A stretch of DNA of 33,876 nt from RGIG9115 sp045648165. Its GTDB lineage: Bacteria > Bacillota > Clostridia > UBA1381. The stretch covers positions 1 to 33,876 of the forward strand of contig JAZRNL010000002.1 of NCBI GenBank assembly GCA_045648165.1. The letters are read 5' to 3'. The position numbers were made by a program, and so were the translations under genes. The notes below the pieces were generated by a model. The model was not told the DNA's origin and made no database searches. It saw only the letters and a program-made list of their open reading frames with translations. Of this stretch, positions 1 to 6,880 are shown one piece after another; the first letter of the stretch is position 1; each line of letters opens with the position of its first letter.

Positions 1-25
1 GTATTTTACAGCTATTTTTTTACGA

Positions 26-58
26 CAAAAAAGCGGTATGTTTCCACATACCGCTTAA
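26..58 (-). terminator. intrinsic terminator of the sugar ABC ATPase gene
   Basis: An 11-bp perfect inverted repeat (31-41 with 46-56, loop TTCC) is followed on the minus strand by a run of T (the A run at 27-32 on the plus strand). It lies 27 bases past the stop codon of the minus-strand ATPase gene, as expected for a Rho-independent terminator. Confidence 0.85.
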
Positions 59-83
59 TTTTAGTGTTAGTTTACAAAGCTAA

Positions 84-1196
84 TCAGTTAATGATTGTCA
101 TTTCTGTTTCTTTGTCAAACAAGTGAATCTTGTTTGTATCGAAAGCAACCTTGATATCATCGTTAATCTTAGCTGTTGTTCTTTGGTTAACTCTTGCAAC
201 GAATGGTGAACCAGCGATTGTTAGGTACAAGTAATATTCTGCACCCATCATTTCTGTTACATCAACGTGAGCACTTACTGTAGCATCACTCTTTGATGAT
301 AGGAATGCTTCATCATCGTGAATATCTTCTGGTCTGATACCAAGAACAACTGTCTTGCCAATGTATTCATCAAGAGCAGGATTTGAAGCCTTGCCTTCTG
401 GAAGCTTAACAGTTTCACCATTGAAATCAAGGTAAACGCCATCGTTATTCTTTGAAAGAACAGCGTCTACAAAGTTCATTTGTGGGCTACCGATGAATCC
501 AGCTGTAAACATGTTACATGGCTTGTTGTATAGGTTAGCAGGTGTATCAACCTGTTGAACAACACCGTCTTTCATAACGATGATTCTTGTACCCATTGTC
601 ATAGCTTCTGTCTGGTCGTGAGTAACGTAAATGAAAGTGGTGTTAAGACGCTTATGAAGTCTTGTGATTTCAGTTCTCATCTGAACACGGAGTTTAGCAT
701 CAAGGTTTGAAAGAGGTTCGTCCATAAGGAATACCTTAGGATTACGAACTATAGCACGACCGAGAGCAACACGCTGTCTCTGACCGCCTGACAAAGCCTT
801 GGGCTTTCTGTCGAGAAGATGGCTTATGTCAAGAATCTGAGCTGCTTCTTCAACGCGCTTTTTGATTTCATCTTTAGGAGTTTTACGAAGCTTAAGAGCA
901 AATGCCATATTTTCGTAAACTGTCATATGAGGATAGAGAGCGTAGTTCTGGAAAACCATTGCTATGTCTCTTTCCTTGGGAGCTACTTCATTCATAAGCT
1001 CTCCGCCTATGTAAAGCTCACCTTCGCTTATTTCTTCAAGACCTGCGATCATACGAAGAGTTGTTGACTTACCGCAACCTGAAGGACCAACAAGGATGAT
1101 AAATTCCTTATCTTCAATATCAAGGTTGAAGTCGCTAACTGCTGTTACACCGCCGGCATATCTTTTGTAAATGCCTTTTAATTGTAAATCTGCCAT
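84..1196 (-). CDS. msmX: sugar ABC transporter ATP-binding protein, MsmX/UgpC/MalK family
   Basis: This is the cytoplasmic ATPase subunit of a carbohydrate ABC importer, 370 aa, the usual length for the family. Walker A GPSGCGKST is at residues 37-45, the signature LSGGQ at 135-139, Walker B VFLMDEP at 155-161 and the H-loop His at 193. The C-terminal third is the OB/TOBE regulatory region typical of MalK/UgpC proteins (GIRPEDI near residue 290). The ATG follows a GAGGGGA ribosome site. No permease or binding protein is next to it: it is a single-gene unit between its own promoter and terminator. In Firmicutes such lone MsmX-type ATPases are known to energise several sugar importers encoded elsewhere. 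That shared role is inferred here, and the sugar cannot be predicted. Confidence 0.93.
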   Translation of the reverse strand: MADLQLKGIYKRYAGGVTAVSDFNLDIEDKEFIILVGPSGCGKSTTLRMIAGLEEISEGELYIGGELMNEVAPKERDIAMVFQNYALYPHMTVYENMAFALKLRKTPKDEIKKRVEEAAQILDISHLLDRKPKALSGGQRQRVALGRAIVRNPKVFLMDEPLSNLDAKLRVQMRTEITRLHKRLNTTFIYVTHDQTEAMTMGTRIIVMKDGVVQQVDTPANLYNKPCNMFTAGFIGSPQMNFVDAVLSKNNDGVYLDFNGETVKLPEGKASNPALDEYIGKTVVLGIRPEDIHDDEAFLSSKSDATVSAHVDVTEMMGAEYYLYLTIAGSPFVARVNQRTTAKINDDIKVAFDTNKIHLFDKETEMTIIN

Positions 1197-1281
1197 TTTA
1201 AAAAAATCCCCTCTCGTTTATAAAAACTTCAATAGTTCACCATTTTAGTCGGTGTGGCACATATTGTGGTGTGCCTATAAA

Positions 1282-1309
1282 TTGACAATCCAATCTACGT
1301 ATATATAAT
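1282..1309 (+). promoter_or_regulatory. plus-strand consensus promoter facing into a gene-free region
   Basis: TTGACA (1282-1287) and TATAAT (1304-1309) are separated by 16 bases, a full match to both sigma-A hexamers. No ORF lies downstream on this strand before the opposing methylase gene, so any transcript would be non-coding. Confidence 0.55.
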
Positions 1310-1333
1310 ACCACAATCGTTTTTATTTTGTAA
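1305..1333 (-). promoter_or_regulatory. promoter of the sugar ABC ATPase gene
   Basis: On the minus strand TTACAA (1328-1333) and TATTAT (1305-1310) are separated by 17 bases, about 110 bases upstream of the ATPase start. It overlaps the -10 of an opposing plus-strand promoter-like sequence. Only sequence similarity supports it. Confidence 0.5.
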
Positions 1334-1420
1334 TCCCACAATTGCACAAAAAACCTGCCCGGACTTTAGTCACAATTCCCTATAAAGCAAAAAAGGCAAA
1401 ATTTATTGCCTTTTAGTTGT
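1316..1420 (+). ncRNA. candidate small RNA of about 100 nt
   Basis: The transcript is predicted from a consensus promoter (1282-1309) to a hairpin with a 9-bp stem (AAAAGGCAA 1391-1399 with TTGCCTTTT 1406-1414) followed by a T-rich stretch. It matches no RNA family I recognise and has no ORF with a ribosome site. The ends are estimates. Confidence 0.3.
1391..1420 (+). terminator. terminator-like hairpin in the intergenic region
   Basis: A 9-bp stem with a 6-nt loop is flanked by A and T runs. It could end the proposed plus-strand small RNA. On the minus strand it lies 230 bases past the methylase stop. Confidence 0.45.
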
Positions 1421-1643
1421 TTATTTTGCATAAAATACAGGCCTTTTTACCATTTTCCGCAACGGAAAAAAATTCATAATTTAGACATTTTGCATATTTT
1501 TTTAGAGGTAATTCGTTTATTTTCAACATTTAAGTGTCAATGTAAAAAATAGTACAAATTTCACCCTGTTTTTTGGTCACTTTTACAAGTCATATCTTAA
1601 ACATCCAGGTTTTAAGCCATTTTTAACGTATTACAATTTTTTG

Positions 1644-2405
1644 TCAATATTGTAAATTTCTCCTGTTTGCCGCTTCATATATGAGAATTGACGCTGCAAC
1701 TGCGGCATTAAGGGACTCTGCTTTCCCGTAGATGGGAATTTTGACGGGAATGCATATTTCTTTTAAACTGTCGCTTATGCCGTTTGATTCGTTACCCACG
1801 GTTATGATAATTCCGCCATTGTAGTCGCCGTCGCGGTAGTCTATGGTATTACCTGCAAGAATTCCGCCGTAAATTTTGCCATGGAAGCTTTGAAGCATTT
1901 CTTTTGTTACATTTTCATATACCTCTGTATGGAAAAATGAGCCCATACAGGAACGCACGGTTTTAGGGTTATGCACCTCCACACATCCCGGGCTTAAGAG
2001 AACTCCGTCAAATCCGGCGCTGTCTGCCGTTCTTATAATTGTACCCAGATTTCCGGGGTCTGAAATTCGGTCGCAATAAACATAAGCTCCGTTTTCTTTG
2101 AGGCAAGGCACATCCCCGTTTTTCTTTATAACTGCAAACACCCCCGGGGGAGTCTTTGTATCGGAAAGGCGATCTGCAAGGGAGGGGGGCATAATATACA
2201 CCGGTATGTCACCTGCAGATATGCTGAAATCAAGGTCGTCCCTGAGAATTACTGCGGAAACCTTTGTTTTTTCAGACGTTATGGCTTCGGTAACGGATTT
2301 TATTCCCTCTACCATATATTCTCCCCATTCGTCCCTGCCTTTTTTTGTGAGGAGACTGCGGAAGTATTTGAATTTTTCATTTGAGGATGATGTAATTTTT
2401 TTCAT
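1644..2405 (-). CDS. TrmH/SpoU-family RNA 2'-O-methyltransferase
   Basis: A cytoplasmic S-adenosylmethionine-dependent methylase of rRNA or tRNA ribose, 253 aa. An N-terminal substrate-binding segment (about 1-100) is followed by the SpoU fold. The three family motifs are present: NLGTIIRTADSAGF, then GNESNGIS, then IPIYGKAESLNAAVAASIL near the C-terminus, which forms the SAM-binding knot. I start it at the ATG at 2405 (MKKITSSSNEKF). The frame stays open 49 codons further upstream, but that stretch is the translated hairpin array and does not resemble the family. The ribosome site is weak (AAAGTGA). The target nucleotide cannot be read from sequence. RlmB-like and YsgA-like proteins are the closest general groups. 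Confidence 0.88.
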   Translation of the reverse strand: MKKITSSSNEKFKYFRSLLTKKGRDEWGEYMVEGIKSVTEAITSEKTKVSAVILRDDLDFSISAGDIPVYIMPPSLADRLSDTKTPPGVFAVIKKNGDVPCLKENGAYVYCDRISDPGNLGTIIRTADSAGFDGVLLSPGCVEVHNPKTVRSCMGSFFHTEVYENVTKEMLQSFHGKIYGGILAGNTIDYRDGDYNGGIIITVGNESNGISDSLKEICIPVKIPIYGKAESLNAAVAASILIYEAANRRNLQY

Positions 2406-2422
2406 AATATCGTTCACTTTAT

Positions 2423-2561
2423 TCGCCTGCGGCGAGTGATAACTCTGCGCGTAGCGCAGAATACCACTTTTGCATCGCAAAAATATCACTCTGCACGCAG
2501 TGCGGAATACCACTGAAGCCAAAGGCTTCAATATCACTACTAAAGCTTCCAAAGCTTTAGT
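2423..2561 (-). repeat. array of six short variable-stem hairpins
   Basis: Six palindromes begin at 2423, 2445, 2468, 2491, 2515 and 2539, a 22-24 base period. Their stems are 5, 6, 6, 6 (one wobble), 6 and 10 bp, each around a 3-nt loop and each of different sequence. Between them is a conserved spacer read on the minus strand as AGTGATATT or AGTGGTATT. The last hairpin (2539-2561) overlaps the TAA stop of the glucosaminidase gene. The unit nearest the methylase has a partly inverted spacer (AGTTATCACT). A second array of this family is at the right end of the window. I know no published name for it. Confidence 0.8.
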
Positions 2562-3699
2562 AATTTATCATTTCTTCTACTAATTTTATAATTTGCGCTC
2601 CGTACTCTTTGTCGGGGCACCATGTACCGCCTAATTGGTATACATCTGTTACAGTCCCTGCCCAAAGCAGGCTCTTTACCGATTTATATCTGCCGTGGGT
2701 TTCGCCTATAGGTTTGACTCCCACATATGCGCTCATATGGTTAAAGTGGCCTCTTACTCCGTCCTCGGGAGTTTCGAAGGTTTCGTGGTCCTCGGTTTCG
2801 TCACCTGTGGCTCCGTATTTTTTTATGCCTGCCCAGTTATTCATTTCCGGCAGAACTCTGCCGCCGTAGTTGCCGTAGCCTGTCTCCTTACCTGCCTGGG
2901 CATATAAGACTTCGGGGCGAATTCCCATCATTTCGCCGTATTTCCAGTAATACTCCGCAACGTCTATGTATCTTTCGTGGGCACCTTTTGACTTTGCCCA
3001 TTTTATTGCTTTGGTGTAGGTAATCTCAGGATCACCCTTTATTGCCATGGAGGGACGGGGAGCCTCCTGCTCCTCTGTTTTATCCGTTTCCTCTTTAACA
3101 TCCGGGGCGGTGCTCACAGTACCTGTTGCTTTTTTAATCCTGTAAATAAGCGTAACAGCCTCTGCTCTGAAAAGGTTATCCTTAGGAAAAATCTTACCCT
3201 CGCTTCCCTCAACATATCCCTTAACTGCGCTTGCGGCAAGGTATGTAAGATATTCGGGGTATGCCGCATTATAGTCGGAAAATTTCTCTTTAAGTACCGA
3301 TACCTTTGTCTCGGGCTTAACACCTGTTGCATTCATCAGAGTTGCAATGAACATTTCGCGGGTTGCATTTCCGTCGGGGACAAAATCTGAGGGACGGAGC
3401 AAGTATCCTGAAAGCTTGTTTATATCTGCCTTCGCCCAATGAGATGAGCTCACCTTTACCGAGCCTTTCTTTTCTTTAATGGTAAAAGTCCTGTTTATAA
3501 GGGCAAGGCACTGCGCCTGAGTGAGGCGCTCGCCCAGCATAAGGTCACCATCGCCGTCACCTCTTAAAATATCGTTGTTAACACAATATTCAACTGCCTC
3601 TGCCGCCCATGGAAATTCTTTTTTATAATTATCTGCAAATACCATACTTCCCGATAAAGTAATAAAGGAAAGAGCAATTGCAACTATTCTCTTGTACAT
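2557..3699 (-). CDS. secreted SLH-domain N-acetylglucosaminidase-type wall hydrolase
   Basis: 380 aa with a signal peptide (about 1-22, cut near FADNYKK). Three S-layer homology repeats (about 25-72, 82-127, 140-190) should hold it to the wall. An acidic linker (about 198-220) leads to a C-terminal glucosaminidase/lysozyme-like domain (about 225-380). Glu272 in AQAGKETGYGNYGG is the likely catalytic acid. The family cleaves the glycan strands of peptidoglycan during growth or separation. The ATG is preceded by CAGGGGG, and a good promoter lies just upstream inside the end of the DUF4830 gene. The stop codon lies within the first hairpin of the repeat array. Exact bond specificity is inferred from family likeness. 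Confidence 0.87.
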   Translation of the reverse strand: MYKRIVAIALSFITLSGSMVFADNYKKEFPWAAEAVEYCVNNDILRGDGDGDLMLGERLTQAQCLALINRTFTIKEKKGSVKVSSSHWAKADINKLSGYLLRPSDFVPDGNATREMFIATLMNATGVKPETKVSVLKEKFSDYNAAYPEYLTYLAASAVKGYVEGSEGKIFPKDNLFRAEAVTLIYRIKKATGTVSTAPDVKEETDKTEEQEAPRPSMAIKGDPEITYTKAIKWAKSKGAHERYIDVAEYYWKYGEMMGIRPEVLYAQAGKETGYGNYGGRVLPEMNNWAGIKKYGATGDETEDHETFETPEDGVRGHFNHMSAYVGVKPIGETHGRYKSVKSLLWAGTVTDVYQLGGTWCPDKEYGAQIIKLVEEMINY

Positions 3700-3745
3700 A
3701 GAAAACCCCCTGTGTAAAAAACTGTCCTTGGTTTGTATACATTAA

Positions 3746-3774
3746 AGTATATAAAAAAATCAGAAGTTTGTCAA
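3746..3774 (-). promoter_or_regulatory. promoter of the SLH-glucosaminidase gene
   Basis: On the minus strand TTGACA (3769-3774) and TATACT (3746-3751) have a 17-base spacer, about 40 bases before the ribosome site. The -35 element overlaps the last codons of the upstream DUF4830 gene. Confidence 0.75.
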
Positions 3775-4167
3775 GTTAAAATTAAGGGGCTCCATAAATC
3801 CCGTAAGCTCCACGGTGGATATATCTCCTCCCACCGCAACTCCGTCCACAACAAGAACATTACCCCGAAGATTTACGCTCTCGTCGGGGTAGTTGGTTAT
3901 TATGTAGGTGTAACGGGTGGCACGTCTGCCCATATATGGCTCAAGGTTCATACCTGCTTTTTTCTGAAGCTCGTTATAGTTTTCAAAAACCTCGTCAAAA
4001 GTTTCCGGAATAATAATCTCGGCAGTTTCCGCAGGCTTTGGTTCAAACTCCCAGCCAAACTCTTTTAAAAGCTCGCTACCCGGTGAGGAACGGTTTAATG
4101 TAACAAATGCAAATATAATTATGATGCCGGATATTAATGCCAAAAAACAACAAAACAAATTTTTCAT
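3760..4167 (-). CDS. DUF4830-type membrane-anchored or secreted protein
   Basis: 135 aa from the ATG at 4167. An N-terminal hydrophobic segment (about 2-22) acts as signal or anchor. The outer part resembles the DUF4830 group: FGWEFEPKPAETAEIIIPETF, then NYNELQKKAGMNLEPY, then a C-terminal GNVLVVDGVAVGGDISTVEL. That group has no established function. It is divergent from the DUF378 gene with 83 bases between them. The frame stays open 20 codons upstream, but that part is not conserved-looking. A GGGAAAA ribosome site lies 13 bases from the chosen ATG, a little far, so the start is not certain. Confidence 0.65.
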   Translation of the reverse strand: MKNLFCCFLALISGIIIIFAFVTLNRSSPGSELLKEFGWEFEPKPAETAEIIIPETFDEVFENYNELQKKAGMNLEPYMGRRATRYTYIITNYPDESVNLRGNVLVVDGVAVGGDISTVELTGFMEPLNFNLTNF

Positions 4168-4217
4168 AATATTCAAATTTTCCCTGTTTATATATTTTTG
4201 AATGTGGAATAATAAGC

Positions 4218-4239
4218 CTGAGTTCAAAACTCAGAAAGG
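4218..4239 (+). promoter_or_regulatory. leader hairpin beside the ribosome site of the DUF378 gene
   Basis: A perfect 7-bp stem (CTGAGTT-CAA-AACTCAG, 4218-4234) abuts the AAAGG ribosome site (4235-4239). It could stabilise the mRNA or tune translation. Function is not shown. Confidence 0.4.
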
Positions 4240-4250
4240 CAGTGAATTTT

Positions 4251-4454
4251 ATGGATAAAACAGCTTTGGCTCTTGTAATTATAGGAGCAATTAACTGGGG
4301 ACTTATAGGCTTTTTCGGATTTGACCTTGTAGGTACACTCTTCGGCGGTCAAGGCTCAGTTTTAAGCAGAATAATATTTGCAGTTGTAGGCATTGCCGGA
4401 CTTTGGGCAACAACTATACTGTTTAAAAATATTACCGCACCGAGAAATGCATAA
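4251..4454 (+). CDS. DUF378 (YuzA-like) small membrane protein
   Basis: 67 aa with two membrane segments (about 3-25 and 37-58) separated by a short loop (FDLVGTLFGGQGS). The LVIIGAINWGLIGFF segment is the hallmark of the DUF378/YuzA family, whose function is unknown. I use the ATG at 4251: the in-frame GTG at 4242 is only two bases from the AAAGG ribosome site, while the ATG is at a workable distance. It is a single-gene unit ending at the shared hairpin at 4465-4492. Confidence 0.8.
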   Translation: MDKTALALVIIGAINWGLIGFFGFDLVGTLFGGQGSVLSRIIFAVVGIAGLWATTILFKNITAPRNA

Positions 4455-4464
4455 GTGCCTTAAT

Positions 4465-4492
4465 GCAACAAAGCCTTAAACGGCTTGGTTGC
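4465..4492. terminator. hairpin between convergent genes
   Basis: An 11-bp inverted repeat with one mismatch (4465-4475 with 4482-4492, loop 6 nt) lies between the DUF378 stop and the stop of the opposing replication-protein gene, which it touches. T tracts are weak, so efficiency is doubtful. Confidence 0.55.
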
Positions 4493-5200
4493 TTACATAC
4501 TGAGTTCCTGCCACGTAAAAGCTTCAATATCTGGGTTTTCATAAGGCTTTTTTGATTTACCCAGTCTGTCAAAGTATATGCTTCCTCTGCCCTCGGCAAT
4601 ACACTGATTTATAATATCTGCAACCGCGTTTTCACCAAAATCGAAAGCATATTTCTCTATTATCTTTTCAAGAACAGTGCGGCTCCGCAAATTAAGATTA
4701 TGTATCTCCGCCCAGTCATTAACGGCTTTTGAAAGGGTTTTTGAAAATTTAGTATAGGCGAGTGTTTCTTTACTCTCTTTATTTAATATATATTTATTTA
4801 TATTATTTATTTCTTGGGTGTCATACATGTCACTATCTCCGGTGTCACAGATGTCACTACCCTCAGTGTCAAGGATGTCACTCCTCCCGGTGTCAGCTAT
4901 GTCAGCACCGGTGTCACAGATGTCACTATTGATACATACGGTTTTTATATGATTTTCAGAACTGTTTCCACGATTTATTATTCCGTTTTTTTCAAGTTCT
5001 GTAAGCTCTCTTATAACAGTTCTTCGGCTAAGCCCTGTGTATTTTACAATATAAGATACTGACATTTCAGTTTTAACTCTGTGAAATCCCTTTGTAAATC
5101 TTACTATACAAAGGAGAATTTTTATCTGTGATGCCTTGGAAACTGTCATAAGATATTTAATAAAAGAATTTTCAACTTTAGTATAATATTTCTCTGTCAT
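4493..5200 (-). CDS. phage-type replication protein O-like DNA-binding protein (orphan)
   Basis: 235 aa. Residues 1-85 form a winged-helix domain like the N-terminus of phage replication protein O / replisome organisers (SFIKYLMTVSKASQIKILLC, then YTGLSRRTVIRELTELEKNG as the recognition helix region). Residues 91-128 are five degenerate repeats of (S)DIxDTG. The C-terminal 90 residues are helical and unrecognised, probably for loading partner proteins. In phage O proteins this architecture binds origin iterons and recruits the helicase. Here no helicase loader, integrase or structural phage gene is nearby, so it is an orphan or a remnant. It has its own promoter and a strong AGAGGAGGAAAA ribosome site, and the frame is intact, so it is probably expressed. 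Confidence 0.75.
   Translation of the reverse strand: MTEKYYTKVENSFIKYLMTVSKASQIKILLCIVRFTKGFHRVKTEMSVSYIVKYTGLSRRTVIRELTELEKNGIINRGNSSENHIKTVCINSDICDTGADIADTGRSDILDTEGSDICDTGDSDMYDTQEINNINKYILNKESKETLAYTKFSKTLSKAVNDWAEIHNLNLRSRTVLEKIIEKYAFDFGENAVADIINQCIAEGRGSIYFDRLGKSKKPYENPDIEAFTWQELSM
4817..4933 (+). repeat. five iteron-like direct repeats inside the replication-protein gene
   Basis: Units start at 4817, 4841, 4865, 4889 and 4910 (24, 24, 24, 21, 24 bp). The consensus on the plus strand is GGTGTCA-NNN-ATGTCACT followed by six variable bases, so each unit carries two GTGACA half-sites 9 bases apart on the minus strand. They encode the (S)DIxDTG repeats. Lambda-type origins also lie as iterons within the O gene. 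That role here is inferred. Confidence 0.8.
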
Positions 5201-5243
5201 AGGTTATTTTCCTCCTCTCTTTAATACGTTTTGCTAATATTAT

Positions 5244-5271
5244 ATCATATTTTTGGCGGAAAAATCGTCAA
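5244..5271 (-). promoter_or_regulatory. promoter of the replication-protein gene
   Basis: On the minus strand TTGACG (5266-5271) and TATGAT (5244-5249) are separated by 16 bases, about 25 bases upstream of a GGAGGAAAA ribosome site. It is divergent from the amino acid importer promoter 24 bases away. Confidence 0.6.
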
Positions 5272-5294
5272 TTTCGGTTTTTTTCAAAAAACAG

Positions 5295-5323
5295 TTGATT
5301 TTTTTGGTATTATATAGTATAAT
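5295..5323 (+). promoter_or_regulatory. promoter of the amino acid ABC importer operon
   Basis: TTGATT (5295-5300) and TATAAT (5318-5323) have a 17-base spacer. The leader to the CAGGAGGAAA ribosome site is very short, so no riboswitch fits in front of the first gene. Confidence 0.75.
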
Positions 5324-5355
5324 GTTAGATATTATATTTTCAGGAGGAAATAAAA

Positions 5356-6129
5356 ATGAAAAAAATAATTTCAGTTCTTGCAGCTCTTGCAATCGGTGTA
5401 GTTGCACTTGCAGGCTGCGCAAATAACACAGCTACTAATGACACAGAAGGCGGAAAGCACTTCGTAATCGCAACAGACAAAGGCTTCAGCCCATTTGAAT
5501 TCCAAGATGCAGACGGAAACATCGTTGGTATCGACATGGATATTTTAAAGGCAATTTCAGAAGACCAGGGATTTACTTATGACCTCCAGTACGTTGGCTG
5601 GGATGCAGCAATCGCTGCTTGTCAGGCAGGTCAGGCAGACGGTATGATTGCCGGAGCTTCAATTACTGACGCAAGAAAAGAATCTGGCTGGATTTTCTCA
5701 GATGGCTACTATGATGCAACTCAGGGTATGGCAGTTGCTGTAGATTCTGATATCGACGCACTCGACGACTTAAACGGCAAAACAGTTGCAGTTAAAAATG
5801 GTACAATGAGTAACACATATGCAGAAAGCATCAAAGACCAGTATGGTTTCAAGGTTGTTACTTTCTCAACATCACCTGATATGTATCAGGCAGTTCTCGG
5901 CGGTCAGGTACAGGCTTGCTTCGATGATACACCTATCCTTAAGTACAATATTAAAACAGGTGAGCTTGCTATGAAGTTCGTTGAAGGAACTGAAAATGAG
6001 CCTGCACAGTATGGTATGGCTATTTTCGATGCTGAAAACCAGGAGCTCCTCGACCTCTTTAACGCAGGTCTTAAGAACATCAGAGAAAACGGTAAGTACG
6101 ACGAAATCATCGCAACATACCTCGGTTAA
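5356..6129 (+). CDS. polar amino acid ABC transporter substrate-binding lipoprotein
   Basis: 257 aa. A lipoprotein signal ends in the lipobox LAGC, so Cys21 is lipidated and the protein is tethered outside the membrane. The rest is a type II periplasmic-binding fold of the family-3 solute receptors: FVIATDKGFSPFEF at the start of the mature part, GWDAAIAACQAGQADGMIAG, then VAVKNGTMSNTYAE, then QAVLGGQVQACFDD. It captures a polar amino acid and hands it to the permease encoded next. Specificity (glutamine, arginine, cystine or other) cannot be assigned. It is first in a three-gene operon and is followed by a strong hairpin that probably makes it more abundant than the membrane parts. Confidence 0.93.
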   Translation: MKKIISVLAALAIGVVALAGCANNTATNDTEGGKHFVIATDKGFSPFEFQDADGNIVGIDMDILKAISEDQGFTYDLQYVGWDAAIAACQAGQADGMIAGASITDARKESGWIFSDGYYDATQGMAVAVDSDIDALDDLNGKTVAVKNGTMSNTYAESIKDQYGFKVVTFSTSPDMYQAVLGGQVQACFDDTPILKYNIKTGELAMKFVEGTENEPAQYGMAIFDAENQELLDLFNAGLKNIRENGKYDEIIATYLG

Positions 6130-6146
6130 TTTTAAACTATTGTAGA

Positions 6147-6191
6147 AAAAATCTATAAGGCACACAATAATTCAGTGCCTTATAGATTTTT
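6147..6191 (+). terminator. attenuating hairpin between binding protein and permease genes
   Basis: A long stem of about 16 bp (AAATCTATAAGGCAC half near 6148-6163 with its complement 6175-6191) ends in a run of five T, 18 bases after the binding-protein stop and before the permease ribosome site. Partial termination or mRNA end protection here would favour binding-protein expression. Confidence 0.75.
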
Positions 6192-6208
6192 AGTGATAAG
6201 GAGATAAC

Positions 6209-6880
6209 ATGAGCCAGATAATAGATACGTACGGTTCGCTGTTGCTTATAGCTATGGGACAGACTTTGCTCTTAGCTCTTCTGGGACTTCTTTTCGGATG
6301 TATCCTGGGTATAATCTTCGGACTGTCGAGCGTAGTTGATAATAAGGTGAGCAGATTTATATCAGCCGTCTATGTAAACCTCATCAGAGGTGTACCTATG
6401 ATAGTGCTGGCATTTTTCGTGTTTTACGGGGTTCCCTATGGGCTTAAAACCCTTTTGGGACTTTCTGTAACCTTCACCGCACTTCAGGCAGGTACGATAT
6501 GTCTTGCCCTTAACTGCGGAGCATATATGTCGGAAATCATAAGAGCCGGAATTCAGGCAATCGACCCCGGTCAGATGGAAGCCGCAAGAAGTCTTGGGCT
6601 TACATATTGGCGTTCAATGTTCAGAGTTGTTCTTCCCCAGGCTATTAAAAATATGATTCCGAGTATTGTAAATCAGCTTATTATAACGCTTAAGGATACA
6701 TCTATCCTTTCAGTTATCGGGTTCCCCGAACTTGTTAATAAGGCGCAGAATGTTATAGCCATCACATTCAAATCTTTTCAGGTATGGGCTATTGTGGCAG
6801 TTATGTACTTGGTTGTGATTCTTTCACTTCAGCAGGTTGCCAAAGCTTTGGAAAGGAGATTGAACCGTGGCCGCGAATAA
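6209..6880 (+). CDS. polar amino acid ABC transporter permease (HisM/GlnP family)
   Basis: 223 aa with five predicted membrane helices (first about 12-38, last about 190-212). The cytoplasmic EAA loop that contacts the ATPase is clear: MEAARSLGLTYWRSMFRVVLPQA (about 129-151, E and A at the usual places). A homodimer would form the channel, as only one permease gene is present. The ATG at 6209 follows AAGGAGATAAC. Its last codons overlap the start of the ATPase gene by 14 bases, so the two are translationally coupled. Confidence 0.93.
   Translation: MSQIIDTYGSLLLIAMGQTLLLALLGLLFGCILGIIFGLSSVVDNKVSRFISAVYVNLIRGVPMIVLAFFVFYGVPYGLKTLLGLSVTFTALQAGTICLALNCGAYMSEIIRAGIQAIDPGQMEAARSLGLTYWRSMFRVVLPQAIKNMIPSIVNQLIITLKDTSILSVIGFPELVNKAQNVIAITFKSFQVWAIVAVMYLVVILSLQQVAKALERRLNRGRE

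Larger units (their letters stand above)
1197..1643. other. 447-base intergenic region with divergent promoters and hairpins
   Basis: No convincing ORF is present. It contains overlapping divergent promoter-like sequences (1282-1333), a small inverted repeat in the ATPase leader (GGCACA 1256-1261 with TGTGCC 1270-1275), a terminator-like hairpin (1391-1414) and a second 7-bp hairpin (TTTTCCG-CAA-CGGAAAA, about 1453-1469) without a T tract. The rest is AT-rich with nothing recognisable. Confidence 0.6.

Noticed and set aside
1197..1643. Known structured RNA (6S, riboswitch) in the intergenic region
   Set aside because: No conserved core of a known class could be recognised. It is kept only as an unnamed small-RNA candidate.
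2406..2552. 49-codon N-terminal extension of the RNA methylase frame
   Set aside because: It is the translation of the hairpin array, and the family start MKKITSSSNEKF lies at 2405.
2423..2561. CRISPR array
   Set aside because: The constant part is only about nine bases and the variable parts are palindromes, with no cas genes.
4817..4933. CRISPR array or protein-only repeat
   Set aside because: Units are in frame in an intact gene and mostly conserved. They fit iterons or a coding linker repeat, not CRISPR.
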